This document shows positions 48,508 to 62,308 of a stretch of 64,000 nt of DNA, one piece after another (the first letter of the stretch is position 1; every line of letters starts with the position of its first letter). The stretch is taken from assembly GCF_964275005.1 (NCBI RefSeq), contig NW_027307655.1, positions 186,001 through 250,000 on the forward strand, read 5' to 3'. This DNA comes from Diadema setosum. Its lineage: Eukaryota > Echinodermata > Echinoidea > Diadematoida > Diadematidae. A model generated the notes under the pieces. The model saw nothing but the letters and a program-made list of their open reading frames with translations. It was not told where the DNA came from and made no database searches. The position numbers and the translations under genes are program-made.

Positions 48508-51500
48508 ACCCTGCACCTAAAAACAAACAAAAAGTCGCCAAACATGAACTTTTAGTTAAGACCATATTCTGAAAGAACAGACTTTAAGCTTTAAAATGAT
48601 GTATAACTGAAATCAAATGGACTCTCCTAACATATCTAAATATTGGAAAGAAAGCACAAACTCAGGAAAAGTGTGGACTGAGAAAAGAGGCTGTGAAGTA
48701 CAGTGTCTCTTCAAGCGCTTAATCTTTACCAAACCGTGCTGGCTGTGCGATGAATGGGACAAAAAAAACAAGAAGTAAACCACCAGATTAACAACAATGA
48801 AGGGATTATTAGATTAAACTGAAATTAAGCATGCCTCATTACCACATTCTGTCCATAATTAATGCCAACTTTCAAAGCAGTAGCACTATTCTTTCAAACG
48901 TTATTAGAGTTGAAAGTGAAGAGTGTTGACAAGGTTTTTCAGAACTGAAAAAAAAAAGGATTCTAAAGACACACCTAATCACACGATTCTACCAAAAATG
49001 TTCGAGATAAACTGCTAAAAAACACACTTTCTATGATACCAAATTTTAGCATAATGTAAAAGAAGACCCGCTCTTTTAGAAAATATGAAAAAGTCAAGTT
49101 CGGCTAGGTTGACCAATTTCACTTATTTTCAGTCCTCAAGCAAAATCAGTGTGTGCGACTTTATGTTCGTTTTGAGGTGCACGGTCACATATGATAAAGA
49201 ATTTATATAGAGGGATGGCACAATGCGCACCCCCCCCCCCCCCCGGCCTAGAAGAGGTAAAAGTAGTTTGGGCTTTGTAGGGTTAAACAATACAGTGTTA
49301 AATGTATTCTTGCAATTCCTGGTCGGCGCATGTTAGGGAAACGGCACTGATTGGGAACCAAACTCTGGGGGCTAATTTTTAAATGTAGGCCTCCTGATTT
49401 TTCTTCTCTTGAAAAGCTGAAAACCCACTTTCCCATTCAATTTAAGATTCCAAACTAAAGACTAATATAGAAGGAGAAATGTTCTTTCAGAAAATATGGA
49501 AAACTAACAATTGGCCCGGTTGACCCGTTTCACCTTTCGTGAGTCATCACAATAAAAAAAAAATCAAGGGCAGCGAATTTTTGTTGCTATACATATCGAA
49601 AAATACAAAACACTGTTTATACAAGAAAAATACAACCCAGTGGTTAAAGTGATATGGACACCATAACTCTTTAAAGACCTATAAAGTCTCCACCAACTTC
49701 ACTGAATGGCAATGTTCTACGGCAATTATTAGCCTAGAACGCTGCAAGTAGTCGTAAGAACGCTTAGAAGGTAAAACTGAGATAATCAGAATAGCCAGAG
49801 ATAATTTTGATAGCAAACGCTTAAACAAATGCCATGCTACATTAATGAGAAAAGTAAAATTAAAGTGAAGGGTATATTTGAAGAGCTTGCTTCCAAAAGG
49901 CGCTAAATCCATCATTTTTCAATGGATTTAGCGCCTTTATGTTGCAAGCTCTTCATTTGGAGTCAGTGGTTTAGGTTTTTGTACACGGATCAACAAGGAA
50001 GACGTGTAATTAGCTGGCAATGTGAAAGTTAAAAAAAAAAAAATCTATAGAAAATGAAAATGGAGCTGGTTGCTAGAAAAGAAAAGTATAGGCGAGGGTT
50101 TCCAATACCGATTGTATACATATTATATTGCATGAGAAAACAATATAGAGATTAACAATCAAACAAACCAACAACCGAAAAATTTAAGCTCTCAGCGAAC
50201 CTGTAGGAAATTATGACCGTCTTTATTACATAGTACCACATTTCTGATATTTCAGACAGTGTTTACGAGAAACGTGGACCTCAACCAAAAAACAAGAATG
50301 AAATAAAATGTGACCCGCTGCAAGAAAAGGATCCGAAAGTCGAAGGAAAAAAAAAATTATGAAAATGACATGACATTATTTCCTTACTCCTCCACTTAAA
50401 TGTCATATGTAACATGACTCATAAAATCATTCGGTGATTTTATTAGCGCATGTCGAGTGGTTTAGGACATCAGCGTTTCGAGAAAACCGCCTTCAAAGTT
50501 GTCCTTCTGACACTATCATGATCAAGGGAAAGCAAGACATTTTTCATCGTTTGACAAAAGAAGGGACGCTCCTAGCAACCTCCGCGATGTTCATTCAAGC
50601 TTAGCGACCAATCATTAACCAGGATGCCACGCACTGACCAGTGAGATCACTCCTTCGTTGCTAGGGGCGGAGTCTAGCTGCGGCGCTAAATCCAAATCTT
50701 CGGACACATTGCTGTTCCGTTAAAAGTCAGATAATCATGGTCCAGAAAAATGCTTTTCTCTTGCCTTTCAGTTGATTATTTAGCTTCGAAGTTTCAGGAG
50801 ATGATAGAAGAAACATTATACTACAAAATTAATGTCAAAAATAGATTTCTGAACGTTTTGACGGATTTCGATGATCTGACATTAAACTCGATTTTCTCGG
50901 CTCACCCGTCAGCAACTTTAGGATCCTTTTGTTGTAGCGGGCCACCAATACGCAATCTTCAATGGACCTATTTCGTTTTCACTACACATCATTACTTTGT
51001 ATTTTAACTACACAATGCTTTACCCCGCTGTAGCTTAATTGGTAATAAAAAAATACTAACAAAACTAATGGTAAGTTATATGTTGTTTAAAGCTTTGCAT
51101 GATGAAGTAAGTGGGGGGAGAAATATTTTCGGTGACACAATGTGTAAGGCAAGTTATACACATTTTGATTTTGATTACTGCAGGAAAAAATATCGTCGAA
51201 GAACCAACCTCAAAACCGGATTTTACTGCCTTGTTCATCTTTCTTGGAATAGTCGTCTGGGTCGTGTCGCTTGTGTCCGTGGTTGTCATTAGAAAGAAAG
51301 GCAGGTGGCATTATTTGCAAATAGCTATCATGTAAAAAAAAAAAAAAAAACGAATTGACATGAAATATCGAAAAGATTTAATGCGACGAGAGCTTTATAT
51401 TCGCGAAAATTTCTCGTCAACCTGTTTTTAATGAAAAGAATCTGTGAGGGCAAGTCATAAAGTTATGGGTTAGATTTGTTTGCAACTTTTTGCGTTCCTA

Positions 51501-54500
51501 TCTATGTTTAATGTACAACACACATGAGCCTTGTCTTCTGTTTTGTGACATCTTTATTAACATGCCATTATAAAAAAAGCGCGACAAAACAAATTTTAAT
51601 TAATCATGTTCTCTTATAGCTATATTTACCATGTTTGTCAACTTCAAATGTAAGACTAATAATAACGGAATTTAAGTAGATCAAGATCTACCGAAGTAAA
51701 TCTCTTTTAATGTCATTTATTTCGCACCTGTCTTTATGATTGGGGAAAAAGAGAGAGAGAGAGAAAAAAAAAAAAAAACCCAGTAAATTGTCCTTGTCTA
51801 TGGTTACTTCCTTTTGGAATAAGTTGCAGACATACATGCTATATTCTTTGATAACCATTTTCCTTCTTATACAAAACACAAACAAACAGTAATTCAAGCA
51901 CACTGCAGACAACGTTTCATCAGCCTAATCCAAGAAATCCTATTTGTGTCCGTACATCGTTAAACTATCATACTGTACCAAAGCGTTCTTTAGATAATTT
52001 TCATTGGTATAATTGAATGCAAATATCTCCCAATTTATTGTTATTGTTTCAAACAGGGATTACATTGAAGATTTTCGGAGACCAAGAGGAAGAAGATGTA
52101 TCGTCTCCGATTCTTCCAGACTTCAGAAATGGTATATTTTGTACTCGGTTTTCATTATTACTCTTCAAAAAGTCCGAAGAATAACGGTGTGAGTTTACAT
52201 AAAAATTTGAAATAAAAATTGGGAAATTGTACCATCAATGCAGAATAATCGATGAAAGCACTATATTAACGTCAGAGTGAAGTAAAACAATTACGAGATG
52301 AAAAGCAAAGAGGACTCCTTTGTTATCATTACATTGTATCTATATTTGAAACATTTACACTACATAAAAAATGCAACTCTGCCGAAGTTAATAATATCAG
52401 AGTTATTGGCATCTTAACATATGTGACCCTGCACCTCAAAACAAACAAAAAGTCGCCAGACATGAATTTTTAGTTAAGACCATATTCTGAAAGAGCAGAT
52501 TTTAAGCTTTAAAATGATGTATAACTCAAATCAAATGGACTCTTCTAACCTATCTAAATATTGGAAAGAAAGCACAAACTCAGGAAAAGTGTGAACTGAG
52601 AAAAGAGGCTTTGAAGTACAGTGTCTCTTCAAGCGCTTAATCTTTACCAAACCGTGCTGGCTGTGCGATGAATGGGACAAAAACAGGAAGTAAACCACCA
52701 GAGAAACAACAATGAAGAGATTATCAAATTAAACTGAAATTAAGCATGCCTCACTAACACATTCTGTCCATAATTAATGCCAACTTTCAAAGCAGTAGCA
52801 TTATCCTTTCAAAAGTTATTAGAGTTGAAAGTGAAGAGTGTGGACGAGGTTTTCAGAAATGAAAAAGGGATTCTAAAGACACACCTAATCACACTATTCT
52901 ACCAAAAATGTTCGAGATAAACTGCTAAAAAAACACACTTTCCTGCCCGCTTTATGATACCAAATTTTAGCATAATGTAAAAGAAGACCCGCTCTTTCAG
53001 AAAATATGAAAAAATCAAGTTCGGCTAGGTTGACCCATTTCACTTTAATTTTCAGTCCTCACGCAAAATCAGTGTGGGCGACTTTATGTTCGTTTTGAGG
53101 TGCACGGTCACATATGTAGACCAAAACAAAAATAAAAAAGTTAGACCCTCTGTTTTATTGATTATATTTAACTGACTGTTTATGTCATTGTGCAACTACA
53201 GGAAAACCCCGAGGTCGAATAAACAAGACAAAGGTAACAATGACATGACATCAAGCACATCATACATCAGAGAGCAATAAAAAAAAAAAAAATCATCTCT
53301 ATATTATCCATCTATCTTCCATATAAAAGAGTCAGGCTGAATGAACAATTTGTTATTTATGTATAGACATATTATGTTATGTTGAATGAATATTTAATCT
53401 TTAAAGGTACTGTTAACCACTGGGAGCGGTGATGAAAAAAAAATGCTCGAGATATTGCATTTGATGCGCATGTGTGGGTCCGTTTTATCGCGAAATATCT
53501 TCCATGTAAAAGTTTTTGCAATTAAGCCTAGAATGTACGGAGATGTCACTACTTTTTGTCTTTAAAAAATGAATAAGCGTAGACTGTTTAGTCTATAAAC
53601 ATTCATATTATTTGTATGTAACAAAATCAAATTTCACAGTCGTTGTTTCTATCCATGGCTCACATTTTAGAACTATTTCGAAGCTATAAAGCTGGGTTTT
53701 TGTTTCATCTGCAAATGGTAAATAGTGGCTTTAATGACATATATCTACAATTTTATGGGCGCAGAATGGCATAGCTGTCGTCTTTGTTTCATTGAGGGCT
53801 TTTTTCGGTCCTCATTCCACGCATGACTTCAAGAAGAACCAGATTGCTTTAACAGTTGACTTGTTTCGTCTCAAGTTGGTTTCTCCGTTTTCTCCCACTA
53901 TTTATGTGTAATGAAGATGTGGATCTGAACTGTTATGTTTAAAAGAAATATCAAAATGTATGAAACATCTTATGATTAATAACAACAATGAGTAGCTGTT
54001 ATAGAAATAACGTAGTAAGCAACCTTCTGCTTCCAAACTTAAATCTTTACATTGATCACATCGTATTTAATACTTGAAAACTTTAATTTTCTCACTAATT
54101 GGTATTACCTCATATATTTTCGTTGATTGAAAAACAACATGTGTATGATGATATATGGTATTTTGCATGTCATTCTAATGCTTATCATGTATCTCATAAA
54201 AAATGAGAATTAATTCAATATCATTGAGCGAAAAGGTTTATGTGCATAAACATTACATTCTCATCACGTTGAATACATGTACAATTACCCTGAGCTTTTA
54301 AATTATCTTGTCACCCGTACCAGACAATCAACGACGTCATTCATGGCATGATCGAATTACCGTATTTCTGTCACCTTATAATCGACACACCGGAGTTTCA
54401 GCGCCTTCGTTTCATTAAACAGCTGGGACCAGTGTGTTATGTTTACCCTTGTGCAGTACACACTCGATTTGACCACTCCATCGGGTAGGCTATTTATTAA

Positions 54501-57500
54501 TTTTTCATCCTCTCTTTCTATCCCTCTAATTTCCTTTTCTTTTTTGTTTCATGTGTTAAATAACGGAAACAAATAAATTTACAGTAGAACTGATATTATA
54601 CTCTGCCCTTTGCCATAGGCATGCCATGGAATGTTTTCTCTACTTTCATGTATTTAAGTAACTGATCCATACCTTGATTCACCCAGCCGTTATCTGGCAA
54701 CAGCATAAATGCACCTTCAATAGTGTTTTTTTTTTTCATACAGTATTTTATTGGACAATATACGAGGAGTCTATTTCTTTCTCTCCTGTTCCTTCTCTCA
54801 TCTTCCATCACCGCTATCCCTTTCTTCTTTGTTTTTTTTTTTTAATTTCTGCGCATCACTTGACTACATAACCATGAATGTTCTGTTGTGTGAAATGTTA
54901 TTAATTTCGGCTTATTGGGGATTCTCTTGTATTGATTTTTTTTTTAATCATTATATCTCCGTTCTCTGTCACAATGAGTTGCTTACCTTTCTTGTGCAAA
55001 ATCAGCTATGAATATTGATGAACTATGTGCATAATATATTTCCGAAACTGATCATAGTTGAATACTTGTACCATGCAGAAACAGTTGGTGAAATGAAATG
55101 AAAATGAAATTTTGCTCAAGAAAATTAAGTCTTCAACAAAAGACGAGAAAATGAACATCTTCTGTTGTTTTTTTTTTCTTTTAATGGCATTACTCATTTT
55201 CCCAGAAACCCTAATATTCCAATGCTCGAATGATCAAGTATGTACGTGTGTGTCACACACAAACACAGTAATATAGCTTCTGACCATTCGAGCACTGAGA
55301 ATCTAGGGTTTCTGGGACGAACAGTGAACTAGGGCTTTCTGTAGCTCAGTCGGTAGAGCACCGGACTAGCATCCGGAGGTCTCTGGTTCGAATCCCAATG
55401 GAATCCCATTTTCTTTGCTCAATTTACCACGAATATATATTTTCATAACTTGAATGTTGACTTTTCAATATCGGTCATAAAACCTTTGTTTAGATAAATA
55501 TGAAAAAACACGCAATTTTCAGGTACGGTGCATAAATCCAAGACCTGGTGTTTACGACGTATTGCTACCTTCAAATCCCATTGACTTTAATATGTCTCGC
55601 CTATATATGTATTTTGGTTGATCTTGATGGATTTTTATAGACTAAGACTCCTGGTTTCAATGTGTTCAACAGTCTCAGTAATAGCCTACAGGAGTTATTT
55701 GATGTTATTCATTATATACAGCACCTTTACATCAACAACAAAGACAATTATGTTAATAATGCTCGTCTTTGCATTCCTTCTTTTTGTATAACTCAGAGTC
55801 TGTTATATGGCTGGAGAGCTTGCAAAAAAGCTTCAATCTGAGGAAAACAGCAACATCACCGCTGTTGATGTACGATGCATGGAAATTGCCGGTTTGTGCC
55901 ATGACCTCGGTCAAGGTCCCCTCTCTCATGTTTTCAAAGACTTTATGGCTGAACAAGGAAAGGACTGGAAGGTACTAAGAGAATAATGCTATAGGTCCTA
56001 TTTTCACCAGTGTTGATACAATGGGGGAATTGTTCGTCTCATTTAAGACAGCTCATGAAGTCACCATGCATAGATGTTAAAAACAGAACCAACCAAAAGA
56101 AAAAAAAAAAAACACACACACAAAACGCACGTTTACTTTTGACCTTTGACTCACATTTATTGTTTGAAATTTGAAATTAAAATTAATGTAAAAGAAGACC
56201 GCTAGTTTATATTCAGATATGTTGTTCTTCTTATTCCAAAAGACCAATCTGTGCAAAATGTTATTTATGCTGATGAGCTGAGGAGCCTAAATGTCGAGAC
56301 GTACGAGGTGCACAACTAACATACTGATTACAAGCGCTCGCATACGCGAGCGTTAATTCGTACCGAGTAGCATACGACGTCGTAGGCTAGTATGGGCGTT
56401 TGTGTACTGTTCATCCATGTAGACATCTCAGATTCCACTGAATCAAATTATACCAAAATTACAGGATATACTTTATAGGTTATATCCAGGTACTCACTTA
56501 GATTTGAACGAAATCGGTTATCGAGAAGTATCAATATCGATGCTGACTTTCAAGTCGTCACTCAAAACAAACTTGCTCTTTGCGAGAGATCGCGGCGAGC
56601 ACTGCCTCCACAATCGAGAACTGAAGGTTAGCCATCTAATATTGTGCGAACAGGGAATCTACGCGAGAGATACAACTCAATGTACAATGATTGTGGCAAG
56701 CTGTGTGATTTAGGAACTATATTTCTCATTCAACTTGTCACAAATTATTTGTGTATTGATTTTTTTTCTCCTGATTACTTGAAAGAGTTGTCTCATACTA
56801 TTAGATGGCTAACTCCTGTCTGTGCGCTCGCAGGAAGAGTACGCCGCGGTCGAAGTAACAGAGTAAATTTTGAGCGACGACATGAAAGTCAATATCAACA
56901 CTTACGCGTCCCGATATGTGAATTGGTTCAAATTTACATGAGCAATTGGAAATGAGTCATAAAGTATTTCTTGTGATTGTGGTGCAATTTGGTATGGTGA
57001 ATTTTGAGAATATCCACATGAATACGGAAGTATGCTAGCATTGGTTGTCTACACTACAGCGCCAACGCTGCGGGAGCTGCCTGGTCAGGCCACACTCCGG
57101 GATAACTCCTTCTAAAACTAGATCCAGCCCTTGGTGTGAATAAGACCACCAAGAGGTTTATCTTAGCTAAACATCGAAAATACTAAAAACCCTATACCTT
57201 ACCTACAAAATTTCAGCACAGGAACAACACAGTTTTCTACGGTCAGCATGTACGGGTAACTATGCCAATTTAATTTTTCATAGAGATTTGAAAATTTCTC
57301 CACATATTTGTGACCGTGCACCTCAAAACGAACAAAAAGTCGCACACACTGATTTTGCGTGAGGACTGAAAATAAGTGAAATTGGTCAACCTAGTCGAAC
57401 TTGACTTTTTCATATTTTCTGAAAGAGCCGGTCTTCTTTTACTTTATGCTAAAATTTGGTATCAACAGGCAGGAAAGTGTGTTTTTGAGCAGTTTATCTT

Positions 57501-59826
57501 GAACATTTTGGGTAGAATAGTGTGATTAGGTGTGTCTTTAGAATCCCTTTTTCATTTCTGAAAAACCTTGTCCACACTCTTCACTTTCAACTCTAATAAC
57601 TTTTGAAAGGATAGTGCTACTAATTTTAAAGTTGGCATTTATTATGGACAGAATGTGTTAATGAGGCATGCCTAATTGCAATTTAATCTGATAATCCCTT
57701 CATTGTTGTTACTCTGGTGGTTTACTTCCTGTTTTTTGTCCCATTCATCGCACAGCCAGCACGGTTTGATAAAGATTAAGCGCTTGAATAGACACTGTAC
57801 TTCACAGCCTCTTTTCTCAGTTCACACTTTTCCTGAGTTTGTGCATTCTTTCCAATATTTAGATAGGTTAGGAGAGTCCATTTGATTTGAGTTATACATC
57901 ATTTTAAAGCTTAAAGTCTGCTCTTTCAGAATTTGGTCTTAACTAAAAATTCATGTCTGGCTACTTTTTGTTTGTTTTGAGGTGCAGGGTCATATTTTAT
58001 CTAGGTAAAAAGATTTTAGAGAGATTTTTAACATATTTATTCCAGATTCATTTTGCAATTTGAATATTAAGATAACAGCTGTTTCAGTACTTCGTGCAAC
58101 ATTTCTAGTACTTTGGCATGTGTACTTTGTCTTGCCAAATAGGAGTTGTGCACCTGTGACGTACACCAATTTGTATGGATCGTTCCATGGCTTGCTTGTT
58201 TTCAATTTGTTTTCAAAGAAATCATAACAGGCTTACCCTGGGTTATTTTTTGTTTTTTGTTTTTGCTGTTGTTCTTGGGATTTTTTTCAGTTGTAGGCAT
58301 CAAAAATTTTATATAAGACTCATATCACAATTAGAAAGTGTCGCACACTGTCTTCTTTTCACTTTCTTTTCTCCCCGCATTTCACTCTATCTGAATAGTC
58401 ACCATCGCTGCTGCAGCAAAAGTTTGTATACACGTCATTACAGATCTATCATAACCGACTGTTGTTTTTCTTCTCAACTTTAAACCATTGTTTTAGCCCG
58501 AAGAAGAAAGTACTCGCATTCTGAGACATTTAATCACGAAAAACAACCTCATGGGGAAGCTTGAGGAGTTTGGTATCACTGAGGAGAAATTAGATATCAT
58601 CTGTCAACTAATATGCAGCCAAACAACCGAGCGGAAAGGTGACAAGGTAGAAAGTCACTTTCTTTCTTTTTTAAGTAGCTCATTACTTAGATGACGTCAC
58701 TTAATGTATTCCTTCTTCAGAAATATTTCATTTACACACATTCAACTGGACGAAAAGGCATGAATGATAACAAATATAGCAACGACACATGAAATAACAA
58801 AGATAGCTTCATATATTTCCTATAATGTCTGTGTACTATAATTTTTCACGTGATCACGTTTTCTCTGGATCATTTGCAGTAGACAACTAACTACTGATAA
58901 TGTTACCTCAGCCGGTTGATAGTATGAAATATGTCGACTTTTATCCGGTCAATAACACATCACAGAAAAATGTTTGCCACCTTTTTCAGTATTAAATGAG
59001 TTCCTCTTTTTTATCCTTTCTTTCGGTTAGCTTCACACCTAGCGCATTACAGATTCCAATATCAGAAGCAGCAATCAGTATTGTTGTTGTTTTTTTAACA
59101 TTAGTTATACAATAAACTTCGGTAGTCTTTACGAAAAAATGATAAAGTGAGTTTTACTTTTTTTTTGTAATATTTATCTCGAATACCGTATGCACTTTTT
59201 GAATGGAATGTCATATTTCAACAACAATGACTGTATAGGTCTTCATAAACAATACACTTATCCATATCTGATATAAGAATAACTATATTAAGTCACGGAT
59301 TGCACTGAATATAATTTTCAGTTAATTCCTGCAGAGAAGTTCTACCTCAGACAGATAGTTAAGAACATCGTCAATGGAATAGATGTCGACACCTGGGACT
59401 GTGTTGCAAGAGACGCACATTTTCTTGGCATAGCATCAGCATTCGAAATCGAACGAATTCTCTCACATGTCAAAATTTGCGAGGTCAAGCGTGCCGGGGA
59501 GGACAAGGCACGGAAGGAACTGTGTTTCCGAGAAAAGGTAATGTTTCGTACTTCATGTTCGTACTTCAAATACGTTAAAATACAATCGTTATAAACGTTG
59601 ACTTGTCACAAATACTTTCAGAAATGCTTTCAGATCATTTCACATGTAATATTCAAACACAATAGTTTATAGGAATGAAAATTAGATTCTAATGTTTCCT
59701 AACCATTTCCGGAAGTGACAAGAAACTGTACGGTTTGAAATTAGTTCACATATGGAGACGCAATAAAGAAATATTTTTTTTTGTTAAATATATTATCAGC
59801 TCTCCGTTAAATATCATGAACATTTA

Positions 59827-59860
<34 letters not shown>

Positions 59861-60340
59861 ATGAAGAGTTTGTTTGCAAAAACCGATAAGTCCATATTTG
59901 CTAAATGGAGATATTTGCGGTTAAAGGTCAAGAAAAATAAAGAGAATAATAAGAAAATGTTTGCTTCTTTTGACCATAACTTCAAAAATATACCTTCATA
60001 TGTAGTGACCAATATATCATTTAAAGGGTATTATTTTTTACTTTATGACAGAGATCGTACGTCAAAATCTTCAAAAATGGACTTATCGGTTTTTGCAAAC
60101 AAACCCTTCATATATATCTATATATATATATATATATAATGGTATTATTATCCGCGTGTCGGAATAAGAGCATGAAGACGATGAAGACAAACAAGTTGAC
60201 ATAATGCATTAGAATCTAACTTCATTTATTTGTAAACAAAATTCTCGACCCTTTTGATCCGTGCAAGGGTCGAAAATTTGGTTTACAAATAAATGAAGTT
60301 GGATTCTAATGCATTATGTCAACTTGTTTGTCTTCATCGT

Positions 60341-60384
<44 letters not shown>

Positions 60385-60467
60385 TATGTAAGGTCAAAAT
60401 AAAGTATGTTTTATATAATTTAACAAAATGTTGAATTTTAAGACTTTAATGACACGAACAATACACC

Positions 60468-60507
<40 letters not shown>

Positions 60508-62246
60508 ATGTGTCAAGCCCTGCCTCCTACAACTGCATAGTCAAAACTGGTTCCTTGGAGGAACAGGAGTGTTGCGACACGGATTGTCGCCCCTTCACGG
60601 ATTGTCGCCCCCGAGGCGACAATCCGTGACGCTTGTGCAGTTCCCAGTTTTTGACCTCGAAGGCGACAATCCGTGATGACAAAGAATATGTTGCGGCACG
60701 GATTGTCGCCCCGTCACGGATTGTCGCCCCGGGCTCGGGGTGATTCCTCCGGTGTTAAGCTTTGGTGGGATGGGTATGACTGGTAAGTTATGCGTATGTG
60801 TGTGTGTGCGTGTGTGTATTGTGAGCTGCATGAGATGTGATGTGTATGATTTGTAGGTGCGTACAATAAGTGACTTGTGTATGGGTTTCCGTATTGTTGT
60901 GTGTGTGTGTGTGTGTGTGTGTGTTTGGAGTATAATAATACAATATGTAGAAACTGTGCATGTTTGGTGGTTGTATAGTGCTAGTGGTTTGTTTGTTTGT
61001 GTGTATGCGTGTGCCTGTATGCTTACGTGTGTATGCGGTATATAGTGGCTTATGTGTATATCAAAGGGTATGTGATGGTGCGTGTTTGTGGGCACAATTT
61101 TGTGCCTGCATGAGTATCTGAGGGGTTTGGTGTTCGTGGGCTACGTAGGCCCTACGTATGTGTGTTGTGTGTGAGCGTTCGTGTGTCTACTTAAGGCATC
61201 AGTCACATAATGCTCTGCGTCCGGCGTTACGCCCAAATAAGTCTTTTTTTCTTTTTTTTTCTGCGGACACCCGGGGATCTCTTGCTGTCATTAGAGCATT
61301 TTTACAAAACATACGGGAAAAAATATGCGGGGCGATACGGAGAGATAGATAACTCGATTATAGACCAACCCTACTAATAATTTCTTCACGAGAAAGTTTT
61401 CACATGCAGGGCCCTACCAAACCTACATTCGTTGAATATATTGGTTTGGATCATGTAGCACCTTCTTACTTACAAGGGCATATACATAAAAAAGCACAAA
61501 TACATTACACAAATCTAGAATGAAATCAGTCATAAAAAACCCGACCACCACCCCCTCCCCAACCGAAACAAACCTAGGGCCTACATCTATCCTAAATATT
61601 AAATCCTACCAACATCTGTCATGCCATTTATAACTATCCTTCTTCAAATCCAATCCCCAACCCACCAACCCCTGATTAAACAAAACCTAAATCATCCTAC
61701 ACCCACATTCACCAACCCAAATACATACATACACACACACACACACACAGACACACACACACACGAAGGTTCGCTATTCGGAAGTTTCGTTTTTTTTTTT
61801 TCCATTTATCCGAAACACACAATTCCCTATACCTAGAGGTTCGTTGATCCAAAAATGAAATTCGGAATAACGAACCTTCGGAATAAAGAGCCTTCGGACG
61901 AATGAGCCTTCAGAATAACAAACGTTTGAAATAACGAAATGTAACCCCCTTCCCACATACACAAGCACACCCGAACCGATACCACATTCCTTCCTGATGA
62001 AACGACTTCCCAATGTTGATAAATAAGACATAATGGACCGTATGCAGAAAAGCAGCATCCGCCCGCACGCAAGCTCCACTCCGAATTCATTTACAAATCC
62101 GTCAAACAAACTCATCAAATTCAAAGCTGCTGATAAAATCAATATCAACGTTCATGCCAGCAACAGCTTACTAGGTGTCCCTCCCCACGCGAAGCTAAAA
62201 AAAAACACATACGCAAAAAACTGACATAATAAACACATTCTTCCAT

Positions 62247-62308
<62 letters not shown>

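Noticed and set aside
50750-51007. 85-codon plus-strand frame ([15 protein letters not shown])
   Set aside because: It lies in the duplicated promoter-like segment. The counterpart near 19.2 kb does not keep the frame, so coding is not supported.
51184-54484. Reading the Ig-TM exons and the HD exons as two separate genes
   Set aside because: Possible but less economical. No start codon, leader or SAM domain was found just before the HD exons, and the intermediate exons carry one frame through. It stays the main alternative.
56504-56955. Two overlapping frames in the intron after HD exon 7
   Set aside because: No family resemblance, no partner splice sites of the right phase, and the HD alignment shows no missing segment there.
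59861-60139. Open frames of 60-99 codons running through every family B copy ([19 protein letters not shown] and so on)
   Set aside because: They are open on both strands, begin and end in the inverted repeats and flanking TA runs, and have no domain. The element is short and AT-rich, so a foldback MITE explains them.
60570-60731. CRISPR-like array of the CACGGATTGTCGCC repeat
   Set aside because: Repeats occur in both orientations with irregular spacing at the two ends of one interval, in a eukaryotic intron; no cas genes.
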